From Aristolochia californica (taxonomy: Eukaryota > Streptophyta > Magnoliopsida > Piperales > Aristolochiaceae): a DNA stretch of 64,000 bases. Position 1 is the first letter of the stretch, and each line of letters begins with the position of its first letter. The translations under genes were made by a program, and so were the position numbers. The stretch is from contig JARWKL010000008.1 in assembly GCA_029961685.1 (NCBI GenBank), positions 35,454,930 through 35,518,929 on the forward strand. Reading direction: 5' to 3'. The notes under the pieces were generated by a model. The model saw only the letters and a program-made list of their open reading frames with translations, ran no database searches and had not been told where the DNA came from. This document shows, in pieces, positions 1-9,910 of this stretch.

Positions 1-870
1 ATAAAAGGACTTGATTCATGTTGGATGTTTGGTACACTCCTGTACTTTGTAGGTAGTGGGTCTAAGCATTGCTCTAAATTGATGAAAAATAAGATAAATT
101 AAATAAATACTAGTAAAACACAAAGATAGTGTACATCATAATTTAGACGAAAGGAGGTGATTATACAACTCTCTACTTAAAAAAACGACTCTAAAAATTT
201 TAGTTAAAAGCAGGCAATAATGTCACACTACTTCAAACCGAATTTCTAAAGACATAACAAGGACTCGTTTATCAAATCAATTAAGAGTGTGACCTTTTAA
301 AAAAAAAATAGGAGAGACGGTAAGAGTTGAACAAAAATATTAAACTAAATAATTAACCAAAGTTTGACCAAGAAGTATGACCACAAATTTATTTGGAGAA
401 TTGAATTCTAAGGAGACCTAAATAAAGACTAATATTGAGCAAAAAAATCACCACCAAATCAACCAACAAAAGAAGCTCCAAAAATTAATTAACAATGACA
501 AACCTCAGCATTCTCCACCAGATACCTCTCCTTGGGCAGAATCAAATAATATCGTCACGATAAGAAGAGGAGTTATAGAAGCAAACTCCTTCTTAATCAC
601 TGAGTTTAGCAAGAGACAAGTCCTCAGAATAACCTTTTTGTCTCTCTCTTAAGACACTAGTGAGGGGCACGATGGAACAGAAGTTGATCACATGGTAAAA
701 TCGATTAACAGACAAAGGTAGATTAGGAAGCTTCTTCCAAGTGCATCAATGGTAAACTTTCCACAAGTTAAAGGTGTTCCACCTGGGGAGCTAAGAAGCT
801 GCATAGCTTTGCTGACACGAGTTGATCCTAGCAGGAAACCAATAAAGCGAAGGGAACCCAAGGACGACGA
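1..870. other. Unassigned flank, no gene recognised
   Basis: AT-rich sequence with no long open frame, no LTR boundary and no domain that I recognise. It ends at the target site of the small TRIM that starts at 871. Confidence 0.4.
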
Positions 871-959
871 TGTCAGTGGCTAGCCAATACAACTCAATAG
901 ACCGATCTGTTAGGTGCGGAAAGCTACCGCCTACAAGAGTGGACGGAACCACTCTAACA
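871..959 (-). repeat. TRIM 3' LTR, 89 bp
   Basis: Second LTR in minus-strand order. It contains a short hairpin (agagtgg/ccactct) that is shared with the other LTR. Confidence 0.82.
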
Positions 960-1020
960 CCCACCCCGCCCATTCTTGACCGCCTCTCACAGGATTCAAA
1001 CGCGGGACGTGGCATGCCCA

Positions 1021-1032
1021 GCTCTGATACCA
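1021..1032 (-). other. TRIM primer-binding site
   Basis: Reads TGGTATCAGAGC on the minus strand, a perfect complement to the 3' end of plant initiator-methionine tRNA. It directly abuts the LTR. Confidence 0.85.
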
Positions 1033-1121
1033 TGTCAACGGCTAGCCAATACTACCCAACAGACCGATCTGTTAGGTGCGAAAAGCTACCGCCTACAAGA
1101 GTGGACGGAACCACTCTGACA
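1033..1121 (-). repeat. TRIM 5' LTR, 89 bp
   Basis: First LTR in minus-strand order, directly followed by the primer-binding site at 1021-1032. Confidence 0.82.
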
Positions 1122-1560
1122 GATGAACGATCTGGACTCTACTCCGCTTGTGGAAGCTGGAGAAGACATCGTCAACAAAGAATCGTCCTTTGAAAAGCAT
1201 AGAAGAAAACCAATTCCCTGACAAAAATAGGAAGGAAGCGGCGGACAGAGCTCCCAGGAGTCCAAATGCGAACCTATACCTATACCGCCAACTTGTCTTC
1301 ATTGTGGATGAGTCCACTGAAGAATTACATCCCACCAACGATGATGAATTTGAACCCCATGCCATCGCCAGTACAGTCAAAGGGGTTGTATGGGGAGAAT
1401 GTCCGCAACTATCTTGCACCAAGTCAGGCTAGCGATGAAGAAGACACCCCCTGAACGATTCAAATTAACACAAGGATGGACCTAGAAATGGGGTTATGGA
1501 CTCGGCGATCTGGGTTTTTATGAAGAATACTTAGGGTTGATCGTGCTTGGGAGAAAGGGA
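1122..1560 (+). other. Unassigned; possible exon or pseudogene tail
   Basis: Overlapping short frames exist. The most protein-like is 1266-1454, ending SQASDEEDTP-stop with an acidic end. I do not recognise it, and both sides are transposons, so this may be a scrap of a host gene or chance. No function is assigned. Confidence 0.2.
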
Positions 1561-1749
1561 TGTTGGAATGAGCTGTAAATTACCGTAACTATAGGAAACA
1601 ATTTGTTTCTTTGTTTTGTTCCTTATTCTAAGATCTAAATTGGATCTAAATTAGGTTGTAAATGTATTATAAAAAGCATCAATGAGGAGAAGAATACACA
1701 TCGAAAAAAATTCTGTCAAATCCTTTTTTTTGTGTTATTCGATTTTACA
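1561..1749 (+). repeat. Copia 5' LTR (189 bp)
   Basis: Begins TGTTGGAATG and ends TTTTACA, immediately before the PBS. A TATA-like tattataaaa lies at 1665-1674, the likely core promoter. Confidence 0.9.
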
Positions 1750-1761
1750 TGGTATTAGAAC
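1750..1761 (+). other. Copia primer-binding site
   Basis: tggtattagaac is the tRNA-Met PBS with mismatches, starting at the base after the LTR. Confidence 0.8.
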
Positions 1762-2446
1762 AGGAAAAAATTTCTATCGTCACCGTGAATGAAGAAGCTA
1801 CCGTCGAAGAGCTTCCTATAGCCGAAGAACAGAGCGGAAGCTCTATCCCATAGCTAAAGTGCACGAAGAGCTTCAAGCCAAAGAACAGAGCAGAAGCTTT
1901 GTCCGGTAGATGAAGCGCACGCTCAATCATCGCCGTGACAAGAGCCACTGTCAGAGAAGTCCGGTGGCATTTTGAACGTCGTCGTGAACAGCCCAGGCAC
2001 CGCTCGGCCCTCCAGCAGACAGCACCACCGACCGAAGCAAGCCAACGACTGTCCCGTAGCTAAAATAGAGTCATCGACGACTGCCAACGACCGTCGATGA
2101 CCGAACCACCGGCCCCGTTATCGCTGTCGACCACCGCCGTCACCGAAGGAAGTTGACGCCAAGGGAGAAAAGTGATTTTTTTTTTTAACATAGGAACTAC
2201 TGTTCCTTTATTTAACTGTGGGTCACCCCAGCGGATCCGAATAGGACTAGAACCGGACCAGACTTGGATCGGGCCAGAACCGGACCAAATCGAACTGGAC
2301 CCGAATCGGTCCATAATCGGACCAAAATATGACCAGGCCAGAACCAAACCGGATCGAACCAATCCAGACCAGATTATACCAAATCGGACCGAACCGGACT
2401 CCTTCCCAGACTGGACCCAAAATCCGAATCAACCCTGAGACAGACA
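1762..2446 (+). other. Copia leader / lost gag region with degenerate repeats
   Basis: Where gag should lie there is no capsid-like frame. 1790-1910 has repeated gaagagcttc-type blocks. 2230-2410 is a degenerate short tandem repeat built on accggacc and rich in CCG/GGA/CCA. One frame of it reads as repeated P-D-Q / P-N-R peptides. It looks like local slippage expansion, not a retained gag. Confidence 0.5.
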
Positions 2447-2640
2447 ATGGGGAGCTATCGTTCAATCTATGGAAAACCTAACAATCGGGTATGCACTCAC
2501 TGTGGGGAAAAGGTCATTCGCAGCATCATTGTTATGAGATTATTGGTTATCCAGAGTGGTAGGACTTCTCAAAAAAACCTCAAGAAAAGATTGTTGGGGA
2601 AGAGCTGTTGCCTACGGCGAATGTTGCCCATCCAGTTATT
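2447..2640 (+). pseudogene. Copia gag zinc-knuckle remnant
   Basis: A CCHC knuckle is present but split by a frameshift. C-T-H-C-G-E-K reads in one frame and G-K-G-H-S-Q-H-H-C continues in the next, so the shift falls at about 2512. A TAG follows near 2554. In an intact element this knuckle binds genomic RNA. Only the C-terminal end of gag survives. Confidence 0.75.
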
Positions 2641-2823
2641 ATCGGTAAAACATCAGTATTCTCTACATATTCTAAGAATAGAACTTGGAGTATTGATACA
2701 GGTGCATCCGATCACATGACAAGGGATTCCAGTCAGTTAAAATCTGTCCTACCTTCTCCTCAATCCTCTATGTCCATCGCCAATGGTAGTACATGTCCCA
2801 TTACTGGGGAATGATCAGTTTTC
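2641..2823 (+). pseudogene. Copia protease remnant
   Basis: The frame carries W-S-I-D-T-G-A-S-D-H-M, the copia aspartic protease active site, followed by a SMSIANGS segment. A TGA at about 2811-2813 ends the frame before the integrase part. The catalytic triplet D-T-G is intact. Confidence 0.85.
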
Positions 2824-3288
2824 TTGTCGAATAATCTTAGATTAGATATTGTCCTTGTTGTTCCATCTCTTGAATACAATATGTTGTCTGTTAGCCGAAT
2901 TACTTCAACTCTTGCCTGTACTGTAACTTTTTTGCCCTCCGTTTGTGTCTTTCAGGACATTCTAACCCAGAAGATTCTTGGTTATGGTATTAGACGGGGA
3001 AAACTCTACTATTTGGAGTTGACAGAGAATAGGGGATCGAAAATCAGTCAGACAAATCAAGCTAGTAGTGAAGAGAGTATTCAAACAATTATATGGTTAT
3101 GGCATCGAAGACTCGGTCATCTTTCCTTTGGTTATCTTAAGAAATTGCGACCACAATTTTTTTCAGATTTGAATAATTTGGATTTTCATTGTGACACTTG
3201 TGAAATGGCTAAGAGTCACCGTATCTCTTATTTATCGAGTTTGAATAAGAGTTCTGAACCTTTTGAGGTTATCAATTCTGATGTTTGA
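2824..3288 (+). pseudogene. Copia GAG-pre-integrase / integrase zinc-binding region
   Basis: A 154-codon frame with LSVSRIT, LWHRRLGHLSFGYLKKL and CDTCEMAKSHR. These are the H-x-H and C-x2-C signature of the pre-integrase zinc finger of Ty1-copia Pol. It ends at a TGA just where the integrase core begins (SDV followed by the GPAKVPS segment). Confidence 0.88.
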
Positions 3289-3995
3289 GGTCCTGCAAAG
3301 GTTCCCTCTATTTCTCGAGCTCAGTATTTTGTGACATTTATTAATGAATGCACTAAATGACTTGGGTATCCCTGCTTATAAAAAAAGTGATGTGTGTCTA
3401 GCTTTTCAGAAATTTCACCAAATGGTACACACTTAGTACTTGAAGCAGATTCGTGTTTTGCAATCTGATAATGGTACTAAATTTGTTGATGCTTCTCTTG
3501 GTAATTTTTTGAACAATCATGGAATTTGTCATCAGACCTCATGCATGCACCTATATTCCCCAACAAAATGGATTGGCAGAGAGGAAAAATAGACAACTTT
3601 TGGAAGTAGTGTGTGCCTCTCTCTTTGTCATGAACATGCCTCGGTTTTATTAGGGCGAAGCTGTTAATTGCTGCCTACCTTATCAATCGAACACCTTCTC
3701 AAGTTATAGACTTTCAAATTCCTCAACAAAAATTGCATTCCCTAATTTCCACTCCCCATCTTTCGAATCTTGAACCCCAGGTTTTTGGGTGTACTGTATA
3801 TGTTCATATCCCAAAAATTTTGCGAAATAAACTTGATCCATGTGCCAAATGATGTGTTTTTGTTGCCTATTCTGATTTTCAAAAAGGATATCGGTGTGAT
3901 AATCCACACGCCCCAAAGCTCCATATAACTCTATATGCCTCTTTCCATGAATTAAAACCTTATTACTCAGGGGGAGCCTCTCAGAATTCTCTTCA
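3289..3995 (+). pseudogene. Copia integrase core and C-terminal part, broken
   Basis: Pieces of the D,D-35-E integrase core are spread over several frames: SRAQYFVTFINECTK (3309-3354), VLQSDNGTKF with the second catalytic Asp (about 3450-3485), AYLINRTPSQV (about 3675) and GCTVYVHIP (about 3787), with a TGA near 3850. At least five interruptions are visible, so no integrase could be made. Confidence 0.82.
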
Positions 3996-5195
3996 GGGGG
4001 AGAGCTCAAGTGAAGAGAATAGCAGAGGAGCTGAGTTTATTGAGTTAGAAGCGGTGAATAAATTATTTAATCAACAAGAAAATAGTGGAGGTGCTGAGTT
4101 ATAAGCGGTAAATGAATTTTTTAACCAACCAGGTCATCATGATGTACAACAAGATTGTGCTCCCAACCATGAATTCGAGAGTGAATCCTTAATTGCCCTT
4201 GAAGAATCTTCAGAGTTGCCTCCGTCTGCACCATAAACTGAAGAATCAACCCAGAATGTTCCTCCTCAGGTAAATACGAATCCTGTGTTCGATGAATCTA
4301 TTGAAAGATGTGTTCCTACAGAAAATATAACTCCTAGATATCCACAAAGATTGAATAGGAGAGTTCCAAAGAAACTGTATGAACCTGATCCTGAAGCCAA
4401 GACCAAATACTCACTCAACAACTATGTGTCCTCCTATAGGTTGACTAAATCGTATGCATTTACTGTTGATCAATTATCCAGGGTTTCTATTCCTAGTAAT
4501 GTGCAGGATGCATTAGCTGATCCAAAATGGAAAAAAGGCGATGAACGAAGAGATGGAGGTTCTACAAAAGAATGCCACGTGGGAACTTGTTTTATAGCCT
4601 AAAGGAGTGAAGACAATTGGATCTCGATGGGTGTTCACGGTGAAACTCAAACCGGATGGAAGTATTGAAAGATATAAAGTTTGATAGTTGCAAATGGAGA
4701 TATGTAAATGTATGGGATAGACTATCAGAATACTTTTGCACCAGTAACTAAGATCAATACAATTCGCATTCTTATATTTATAGTAGCAAATCGGGACTGG
4801 TTTCTGCAATAATTTGATGTTAAAAATGCATTTCTCAATGGAGACTTAGAAGAAAAAGTCTACATGGAGTTACCACCCAGAGTTAAAAGTGGTTCTTCAT
4901 GTCAAGGTAAAGTCTGTAAATTGAAGAAGTCATTGTATGGGTTGAAACAATCACTTAGAGCATGGTTTGGGAGATTCTCAGCTACAATGAAGGAGTTTGG
5001 CTATAAGCAAAATAACTCATGTCATACTTTGTTTATAAAACACAAAGACGAAAAAGTAACGACTTTAATTGTGTATGTTGATGATATGGTCATGACAGGA
5101 GATGACCTATGTGAAATGCAAGCTTTACAGGAGTATTTAGCCACTAAATTCGAAATGAAGGATTTCAGACAATTTAAATATTTTTTTGGGAATTG
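3996..5195 (+). pseudogene. Copia linker and reverse transcriptase, broken
   Basis: Acidic linker (RGAELIELEAVN repeated around 4030 and 4090), then the RT start YPQRLNRRVPKKLYEP, DALADPKWKK, SRWVFTVKLKPDGSIERYK, DVKNAFLNGDLEEKVYME, SLYGLKQSLRAWF and the catalytic box VYVDDMVMTGDD (5073-5108). A frameshift at about 4530-4545 and stops at about 4601 and 4683 disrupt the first third. The Y-V-D-D box itself is intact. Confidence 0.92.
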
Positions 5196-5461
5196 AGGTG
5201 GGAAGATCAAAACATGGAGTCTTTCTTTCATAGCGAAAATATGTGTTGGATCTTCTAGCTGAAACCGGAATGCTTGATTGTAAACCAGTAGAGACGCCCA
5301 TAGAAATGAATCATAAGCTCGAAATTCTTCCAGATCAAATCCCAATAGACAAAGGGCGTTATCAGCGATTAGTTAGAAGATTAATCTACCTATTACTCAC
5401 AAGACCAGATCTAGCATATACAGTGAGCATTGTGAGTCAATTCATGCATGTACCCAAGTGA
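5196..5461 (+). pseudogene. Copia RT C-terminal/connection region
   Basis: Contains DLLAETGMLDCKPVETPIE and the LIYLLLTRPDLAYTVSIVSQFM segment that links RT to RNase H in copia Pol. A frameshift near 5187-5195 separates it from the RT core, and another at about 5455 separates it from RNase H. Confidence 0.88.
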
Positions 5462-5999
5462 AGAACATATGGAAGCGGTCTATCGGATCTTGAGATACTT
5501 AAAGAGTGCTCTAGGAAAATGTTTGTTATTCGCAAAAAAAGACTTCTCTAACATTGAAGGATACACAGATTCTGCTTGGGCAGGAGATCAGACAACCAGA
5601 AGATCCATGTTTGGTTACTTTACTTTTGTAGAAGGTAATCTTGTTACATGGAAAAACAAAAAACAAAAGGTAGTATCAAGATCAAGTATTGAAGCTGAAT
5701 TTCAAGGCATGGCTCATGGTGTATCCGACTTGTTATGGATAAGAAATATACTGAGGGACTTAGGAATTGAATATGCTGAATCTATGAATCTCCACTGTGA
5801 TAATAAGGCAGCCATCGAAATTGCAAAAAATCTTGCTCAACACGATCGCACTAAACATTTTATAGTTGATTGCCATTACATCAAGGAAAACCTCGATGAA
5901 AAGATTATACAATTTCCTTTTATTCCATCCAAGAGTCAATTGGCTGATATGCTCACGAAGGGAGTATCATGGAAAGTATTTCGTGATATAATTGACTAG
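5448..5999 (+). pseudogene. Copia RNase H domain, nearly intact
   Basis: A 183-codon frame with the copia RNase H signatures: residues about 42-50 YTDSAWAGD (first Asp), SRSSIEAEF (Glu), HCDNKAAIEIA (Asp), DRTKHFIVDCHYI and the C-terminal SQLADMLTKGVS. It ends at a TAG about 40 bp before the 3' LTR. It is the best-preserved domain of the element. In an active element it removes the RNA strand of the RNA/DNA hybrid. Confidence 0.93.
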
Positions 6000-6028
6000 T
6001 TGGTCATGATCGACATCTATGCACCAAC

Positions 6029-6039
6029 TTGAGGAAGAG
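6029..6039 (+). other. Copia polypurine tract
   Basis: ttgaggaagag directly precedes the 3' LTR and is the expected primer for plus-strand DNA synthesis. Confidence 0.75.
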
Positions 6040-6231
6040 TGTTGGAATGAGCTGTAAATTACCGTAATTATAGGAAATGATTTGTTTCCTTGTTTTGTTC
6101 CTGATTCTAAGATCTAAATTGGATCTAAATTAGGTTGTAAATGTATTATAAAAAGCCTCCATGAGGAAAAGAATACACATCGGAAAAAAATTCTTTGAAA
6201 TCCTTCTTTGTTTGTGTTATTCGGTTTTACA
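6040..6231 (+). repeat. Copia 3' LTR (192 bp)
   Basis: Begins TGTTGGAATG and ends TTTTACA, collinear with 1561-1749 with about a dozen differences and small indels near the 3' end. Confidence 0.9.
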
Positions 6232-6342
6232 AAAAATACATTAGGGCAAAATCAAAAAGATAAACTAATATAAAACTTTATTGGGAGAGTGAATCACATT
6301 GCCTCTATAAATTTACGTAATGTGAATTATAAAAAGTTACCA

Positions 6343-6640
6343 TATTGAATTTCTGGAGAAGAAAAATAACTGAGTACAATGTGCCTCTATTTATAATAGA
6401 TAAAACAAATATAATCATATTATAACTAAACTACCCATATCTTAGTTACAACCAAAATCTAACCTTAAACATTAAGTCCTAAAATAAATGAGTAACTAAA
6501 CATAAATAAAACACTAAAGTAACTAAAACTCCTCTAATTGATACACTTTTTTCGGATTTCTTCGCATAAGACTCTTGTAAGATTTTGCCAAATTAACTAT
6601 TGCTTTGTGAGAATTCTTTATGTGAGAGTCATGTACAACA
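6343..6640 (-). repeat. LTR remnant of the 9-15 kb non-autonomous family
   Basis: Read on the minus strand, it begins TGTTGTACATGACTCTCAC and ends CCAGAAATTCAATA followed by TGGTA. The same end motif and TATA palindrome (6384-6401) occur in the LTRs at 9258 and 12777. No partner LTR or target duplication is seen, so it is a solo or truncated LTR. Confidence 0.5.
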
Positions 6641-6689
6641 CTTTTATACCTGCTCTTCACCAATGGTCAATAGTCTTATGGTCCATGAA

Positions 6690-6873
6690 AGCACAAAGCG
6701 CATCGAAGTAGATTATCACTTTATCAGAGATCAAGTGGAAAGGATTTATAACTCCTTGTGTTCAAACTAAAAATAAATTGGCGGATATTCACTGAGGCCT
6801 TGTATGGAACTTGGTTTGATACTCTGCGTTCCAAGTTGGATTAGTCGATGCTTATTTTCCAGATTGGGGGGAG
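6690..6873 (+). pseudogene. Copia RNase H C-terminal tail and purine tract
   Basis: Broken frames read RTKRIEVDYHFIRDQVE and then TKNKLADI, matching the DRTKHI...LADI end of copia RNase H. They are followed by attggggggag (about 6863-6873), a polypurine tract. A sequence beginning TGTTAGAAG follows. The rest of the Pol to which it belonged is absent. Confidence 0.65.
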
Positions 6874-7974
6874 TGTTAGAAGTTGATTTTAAACTTGTCT
6901 TACATGTAATAATTTACGTATAGTTGTAGTTACTTGACAGGCTTAAGGGAGTTTTTATTTTATTTTTGTAAACACTTTCTTGTTTAACTATTGCAATGCA
7001 CGAGTCGAGGAGAGGTTGATCTATTGGTTTGTTAACTTGGTTACTAATTGTTTTGTCCCCTTTTTAATTGAGCCAATGTATGTTTATACTTTAAGATGAT
7101 CAATATGCAAAATTGATTTTACAATCAAAGCATGATTGATTGATCAATCGACCATTTTTTGCAACTAATAAATGGCCTAATCAACTAATAAGCATGGGGA
7201 ACACAAAAATATTGTCATCATACATGATTGATAGATCATACCTTTCCAGTGATTGATCAACATTTTTTTTTATTTTTTAAAAAATGGGCAAAATGGTTAG
7301 TTTGATGGGAAAACTTATAAATATCCCTTCAAATGTTTGTGTGAGCACTAATGAGAGCATTTATTGGCAATTCATTGCATTCAACTATTGTTTTTACTTG
7401 AAATTTCTTCACAAACCCATTTTTGAAAGAAAAGTTCTACAAACTTGCAAAAACTCTCAATCTCCCTCAAATTCTCTATGCATACTAGCAATTCAAGCTC
7501 CAAAAACTTTTCCTCTTATGCATCAAAGGTTAGAGAAATCTCTCAAGGAGAACATTGTCTCACTAAATTTCAAGGTTGTAAGTAAGTTTGCCTTTATTTT
7601 TTTGTGTCATCGCTTCTTCTTATGACTAATCTAGAGCCAGAAAATCTAGATTGGAGAGTTTGCTAGAGAAAGAATGTAGTTGATCAATCTCAAGGAGAGA
7701 TTTTTATCATGTATTAGAGCATATATGTGGCTTAAAAGACAGTCAAGATCTTTTATATAAATTTCCGCTAATAGAGGTATTATGAAATTTTCCCAAGCAA
7801 GGGTTCTTCGGAGGTAACTAATAATAGGGGAACATCAAGAACAAAAACATTATCTCCTATTAGTGTGTGTTTTTGTTGTTTGCCTTACTTGTATTTAATT
7901 TTATTTACAAGCACTTAAGTTTTAATTAAAAAATTTTATTTCACCCTTATCTTGAGAAGCCACCGAGGCCAACA
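6874..7974 (+). repeat. Candidate Sirevirus-like LTR, about 1.1 kb
   Basis: It starts TGTTAGAAG after a purine tract and ends gaggccaaca before a PBS. A TATA box (ttataaatat, about 7316) is followed by a long leader-like segment. The length fits the roughly 1-kb LTRs of Sirevirus-type copia elements. The right end is well supported by the PBS and the gag behind it. The left end is inferred from the purine tract. No second copy is in the window. Confidence 0.55.
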
Positions 7975-7976
7975 AT

Positions 7977-7988
7977 TGCTATCAGAGC
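7977..7988 (+). other. Sirevirus-like primer-binding site
   Basis: tgctatcagagc is the tRNA-Met PBS with one mismatch, preceded by aacaat as in Sirevirus 5' ends. Confidence 0.75.
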
Positions 7989-8069
7989 ATGCCATTCTTT
8001 GAAGTCAAAACCTTTTGAGTTTCACATTCAATTATAGTATATCAATAGATTATTTCTTCTCAAAGGACA

Positions 8070-9257
8070 ATCTGTCAACCATCCCCTACTGTTCAACAAG
8101 AGATATTGGAAAGTAAGGATGAAATTTTTCCTACAATATGTGGATTGGGACATTTGACACACCAAAAATGGATCATTGGAACCACAAAAAATTGGTTGAT
8201 GGTCATCTCATCTCCAATGAGTACGGGGACTTGACTAGGGAAGACAAGGACAAATTTCGGACAACTCAAAGGCCATAAACCTTCTCCTATGTTGCTTGGG
8301 TCTCGATGAGTTTCATAGGGTCTCCACTTGCAAAACTGCCAAAGAAATTTAGGACAAGTTGGAGGTGACACATGAAGTACTACTCGGGTCAAAGACTCTA
8401 GGATTTGCTTGTTTGTTGCCCATACAGTGATAATAAAATGAAAATGGGTGAATCAATAGCTGATAGGAACTCTATTCACCAACATTATAAATGAGTTGAA
8501 CATTCTAGGGGAAGAAATTTCCTAGAAGAAATGACAAGCTCCTTAACGCACTTCCAAAACCATGAGATTTTAGGAAGACTGCCATTCGCGAAAATGCGAA
8601 CTTTAGATTCATGAGCTTGGAAGAGCAATTTGGCATTTTGGACCCGAAAGAAAAAGATGAAGAGCAACACAAGAAGAAAAATATTGCTCTTAAAGCCAAA
8701 TTCTGTATAGAGTCTAGGGAAGATAGCTCCCGTGAAGTGGGCTTCATTAGTTGACATGTTCAAAAGATGTATAGGAAGAAAAAGAACTATAGGGATTCAA
8801 TTCAAGGGCTAAAATGAAAAATGCACCTACGAAAATTGATCTTTGTTATGAATGTGGTAAAACAAAGCATAGAAGAAACAAATGCCCAAGCTTAGAAGAA
8901 AGAACCCATCCTCAAGCAAATATCTGAAGAATGGGAAGAAGGTCATCATGATCTCGGCTTGAGATGTAGTTGAAGGTAAATCTACCCACTCTTAAGAAAA
9001 AGAGAATGATGTGGGCTTCATGGCATTCGAGGATGAGAATTCAACTACTTTAGAAGAGGTAAGTGATTCAGACTATTACAATGAATTAGAATTTTTTTTT
9101 TGAAAAACTCGTTCATAGTCAAAACAAATACAAGGAAAATTGCAATGCTTAAAGAGATGAGATTTCTAAGCTCAAAAGTAAGCTAGTAGCCACAAACGAA
9201 AGCTATTTGGCTAATGCATCAAGGCAACAAGGTGTGATTGAAAAGTTCTATTTTGAT
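8070..9257 (+). pseudogene. Sirevirus-like gag, first part, heavily mutated
   Basis: Frames are broken but legible: YWKVRMKFFLQYVDWDIW (about 8107), FRFMSLEEQFGILD followed by EEQHKKKNIALKAKF (about 8610-8700), then the zinc knuckle CYECGKTKHRRNKC (8845-8886; C-x2-C-x4-H-x4-C) and acidic and lysine-rich tails. These match the long gag of Sirevirus-type copia elements. The frame is cut at 9257 by a non-autonomous LTR element and resumes at 12282. Confidence 0.75.
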
Positions 9258-9898
9258 TGTTGGAAGATCCAAGCCCACACGATCAAGGAAGGCCCACATA
9301 TCTAAGAGTATTGTAAGATGGGTCACACGACCAAGGAAGACCGAATATCTAAGAGTATTGTAAGATGGGCCACGCGACCAAGGCAGACCCACATATCTAA
9401 GAGTATTGTAAGGTGGGCAACACGACCAAGGAAGACCCACATATCTTAGAGTATTGTAAGATTGGCCCAAACACATAAGAAGTAGGACCCACCATCATTA
9501 CCACAAGCTAGCATCCTTATCACATAAGTTGAAAGATCAAATGGGACTCACAAAGATAACCACAAGCTGGTTGGAAGATCAAGAAGGACTCACAAAGATA
9601 ACCACGAGCTGGTTAGAAGATCAAGTGGGACCCACAAAGATAGCCACGAGCTGACATATTTATCTTATGGTCACGTCCTCATAGAAAACTTCAAGTTTGA
9701 GTTATGTTGTCTTCTATTTATATTGACTTATTTAATTATGCCAAAACTTATCTTTAAGTGTTAGAGTTTTGGCGTAATTGGGACAAAGGTAGTTTTATTG
9801 TAATTGGACTCTATTACCTTCCTCTATTATAAATAGAGGTTCATGTACTCTGATTATAATGAGTCAATGAAGTATTTATCTTTTCCATAAATTCAACA
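9258..9898 (+). repeat. NA1 5' LTR with two minisatellites
   Basis: TGTTGGAAGATC...ATTCAACA. Contains about 4.5 copies of a 48-bp unit (about 9260-9470), then three copies of an approximately 42-bp unit (about 9525-9655), then a TATA box inside the palindrome cctctattataaatagagg (9821-9839). Confidence 0.87.
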
Positions 9899-9910
9899 TG
9901 GTATCAGAGT
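9899..9910 (+). other. NA1 primer-binding site
   Basis: tggtatcagagt has 11 of 12 bases matching the tRNA-Met PBS and directly follows the LTR. Confidence 0.85.

Larger units (their letters stand above)
871..1121 (-). mobile_element. Complete 251-bp TRIM (miniature LTR retrotransposon)
   Basis: Two 89-bp direct repeats (871-959 and 1033-1121) differ at only a few positions and read TGTYAG...TGACA or AACA on the minus strand. Next to the 1033 repeat, 1021-1032 is the reverse complement of the methionine-tRNA primer-binding site TGGTATCAGAGC. On the minus strand the 61-bp interior ends in a purine tract (GGGCGGGGTGGG) against the second repeat. The flanks are gacga (866-870) and gatga (1122-1126), a 5-bp target duplication with one mismatch. 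There is no coding capacity, so reverse transcriptase and integrase must come from another element. This is a full TRIM at close to the smallest size possible. Confidence 0.85.
1561..6231 (+). mobile_element. Ty1-copia retrotransposon, degenerate, both LTRs present
   Basis: LTRs of 189 and 192 bp (TGTTGG...TTTACA) enclose, in copia order, a zinc-knuckle remnant, protease, integrase, reverse transcriptase and RNase H. A tRNA-Met-type PBS and a purine tract lie at the expected places. By hand count the LTRs differ at about a dozen or more positions (roughly 7%), so the insertion is old. No matching 5-bp target duplication is visible (aggga on the left, aaaaa on the right). Stops and frameshifts interrupt every domain except most of RNase H, so the element is non-functional. 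Most of the gag capsid region is missing. Confidence 0.9.

Noticed and set aside
870..1193. 107-codon frame with two DRSVRCGKLPPTRVDGTTLT repeats as a gene
   Set aside because: The repeat is the pair of TRIM LTRs.
2060..2465. Minus-strand frames rich in W-S-G-P repeats
   Set aside because: Shadow of the accggacc tandem repeat in the copia leader.
7284..7625. 113-codon frame as a host gene
   Set aside because: It lies after the TATA box inside the candidate LTR, and no domain is recognised.
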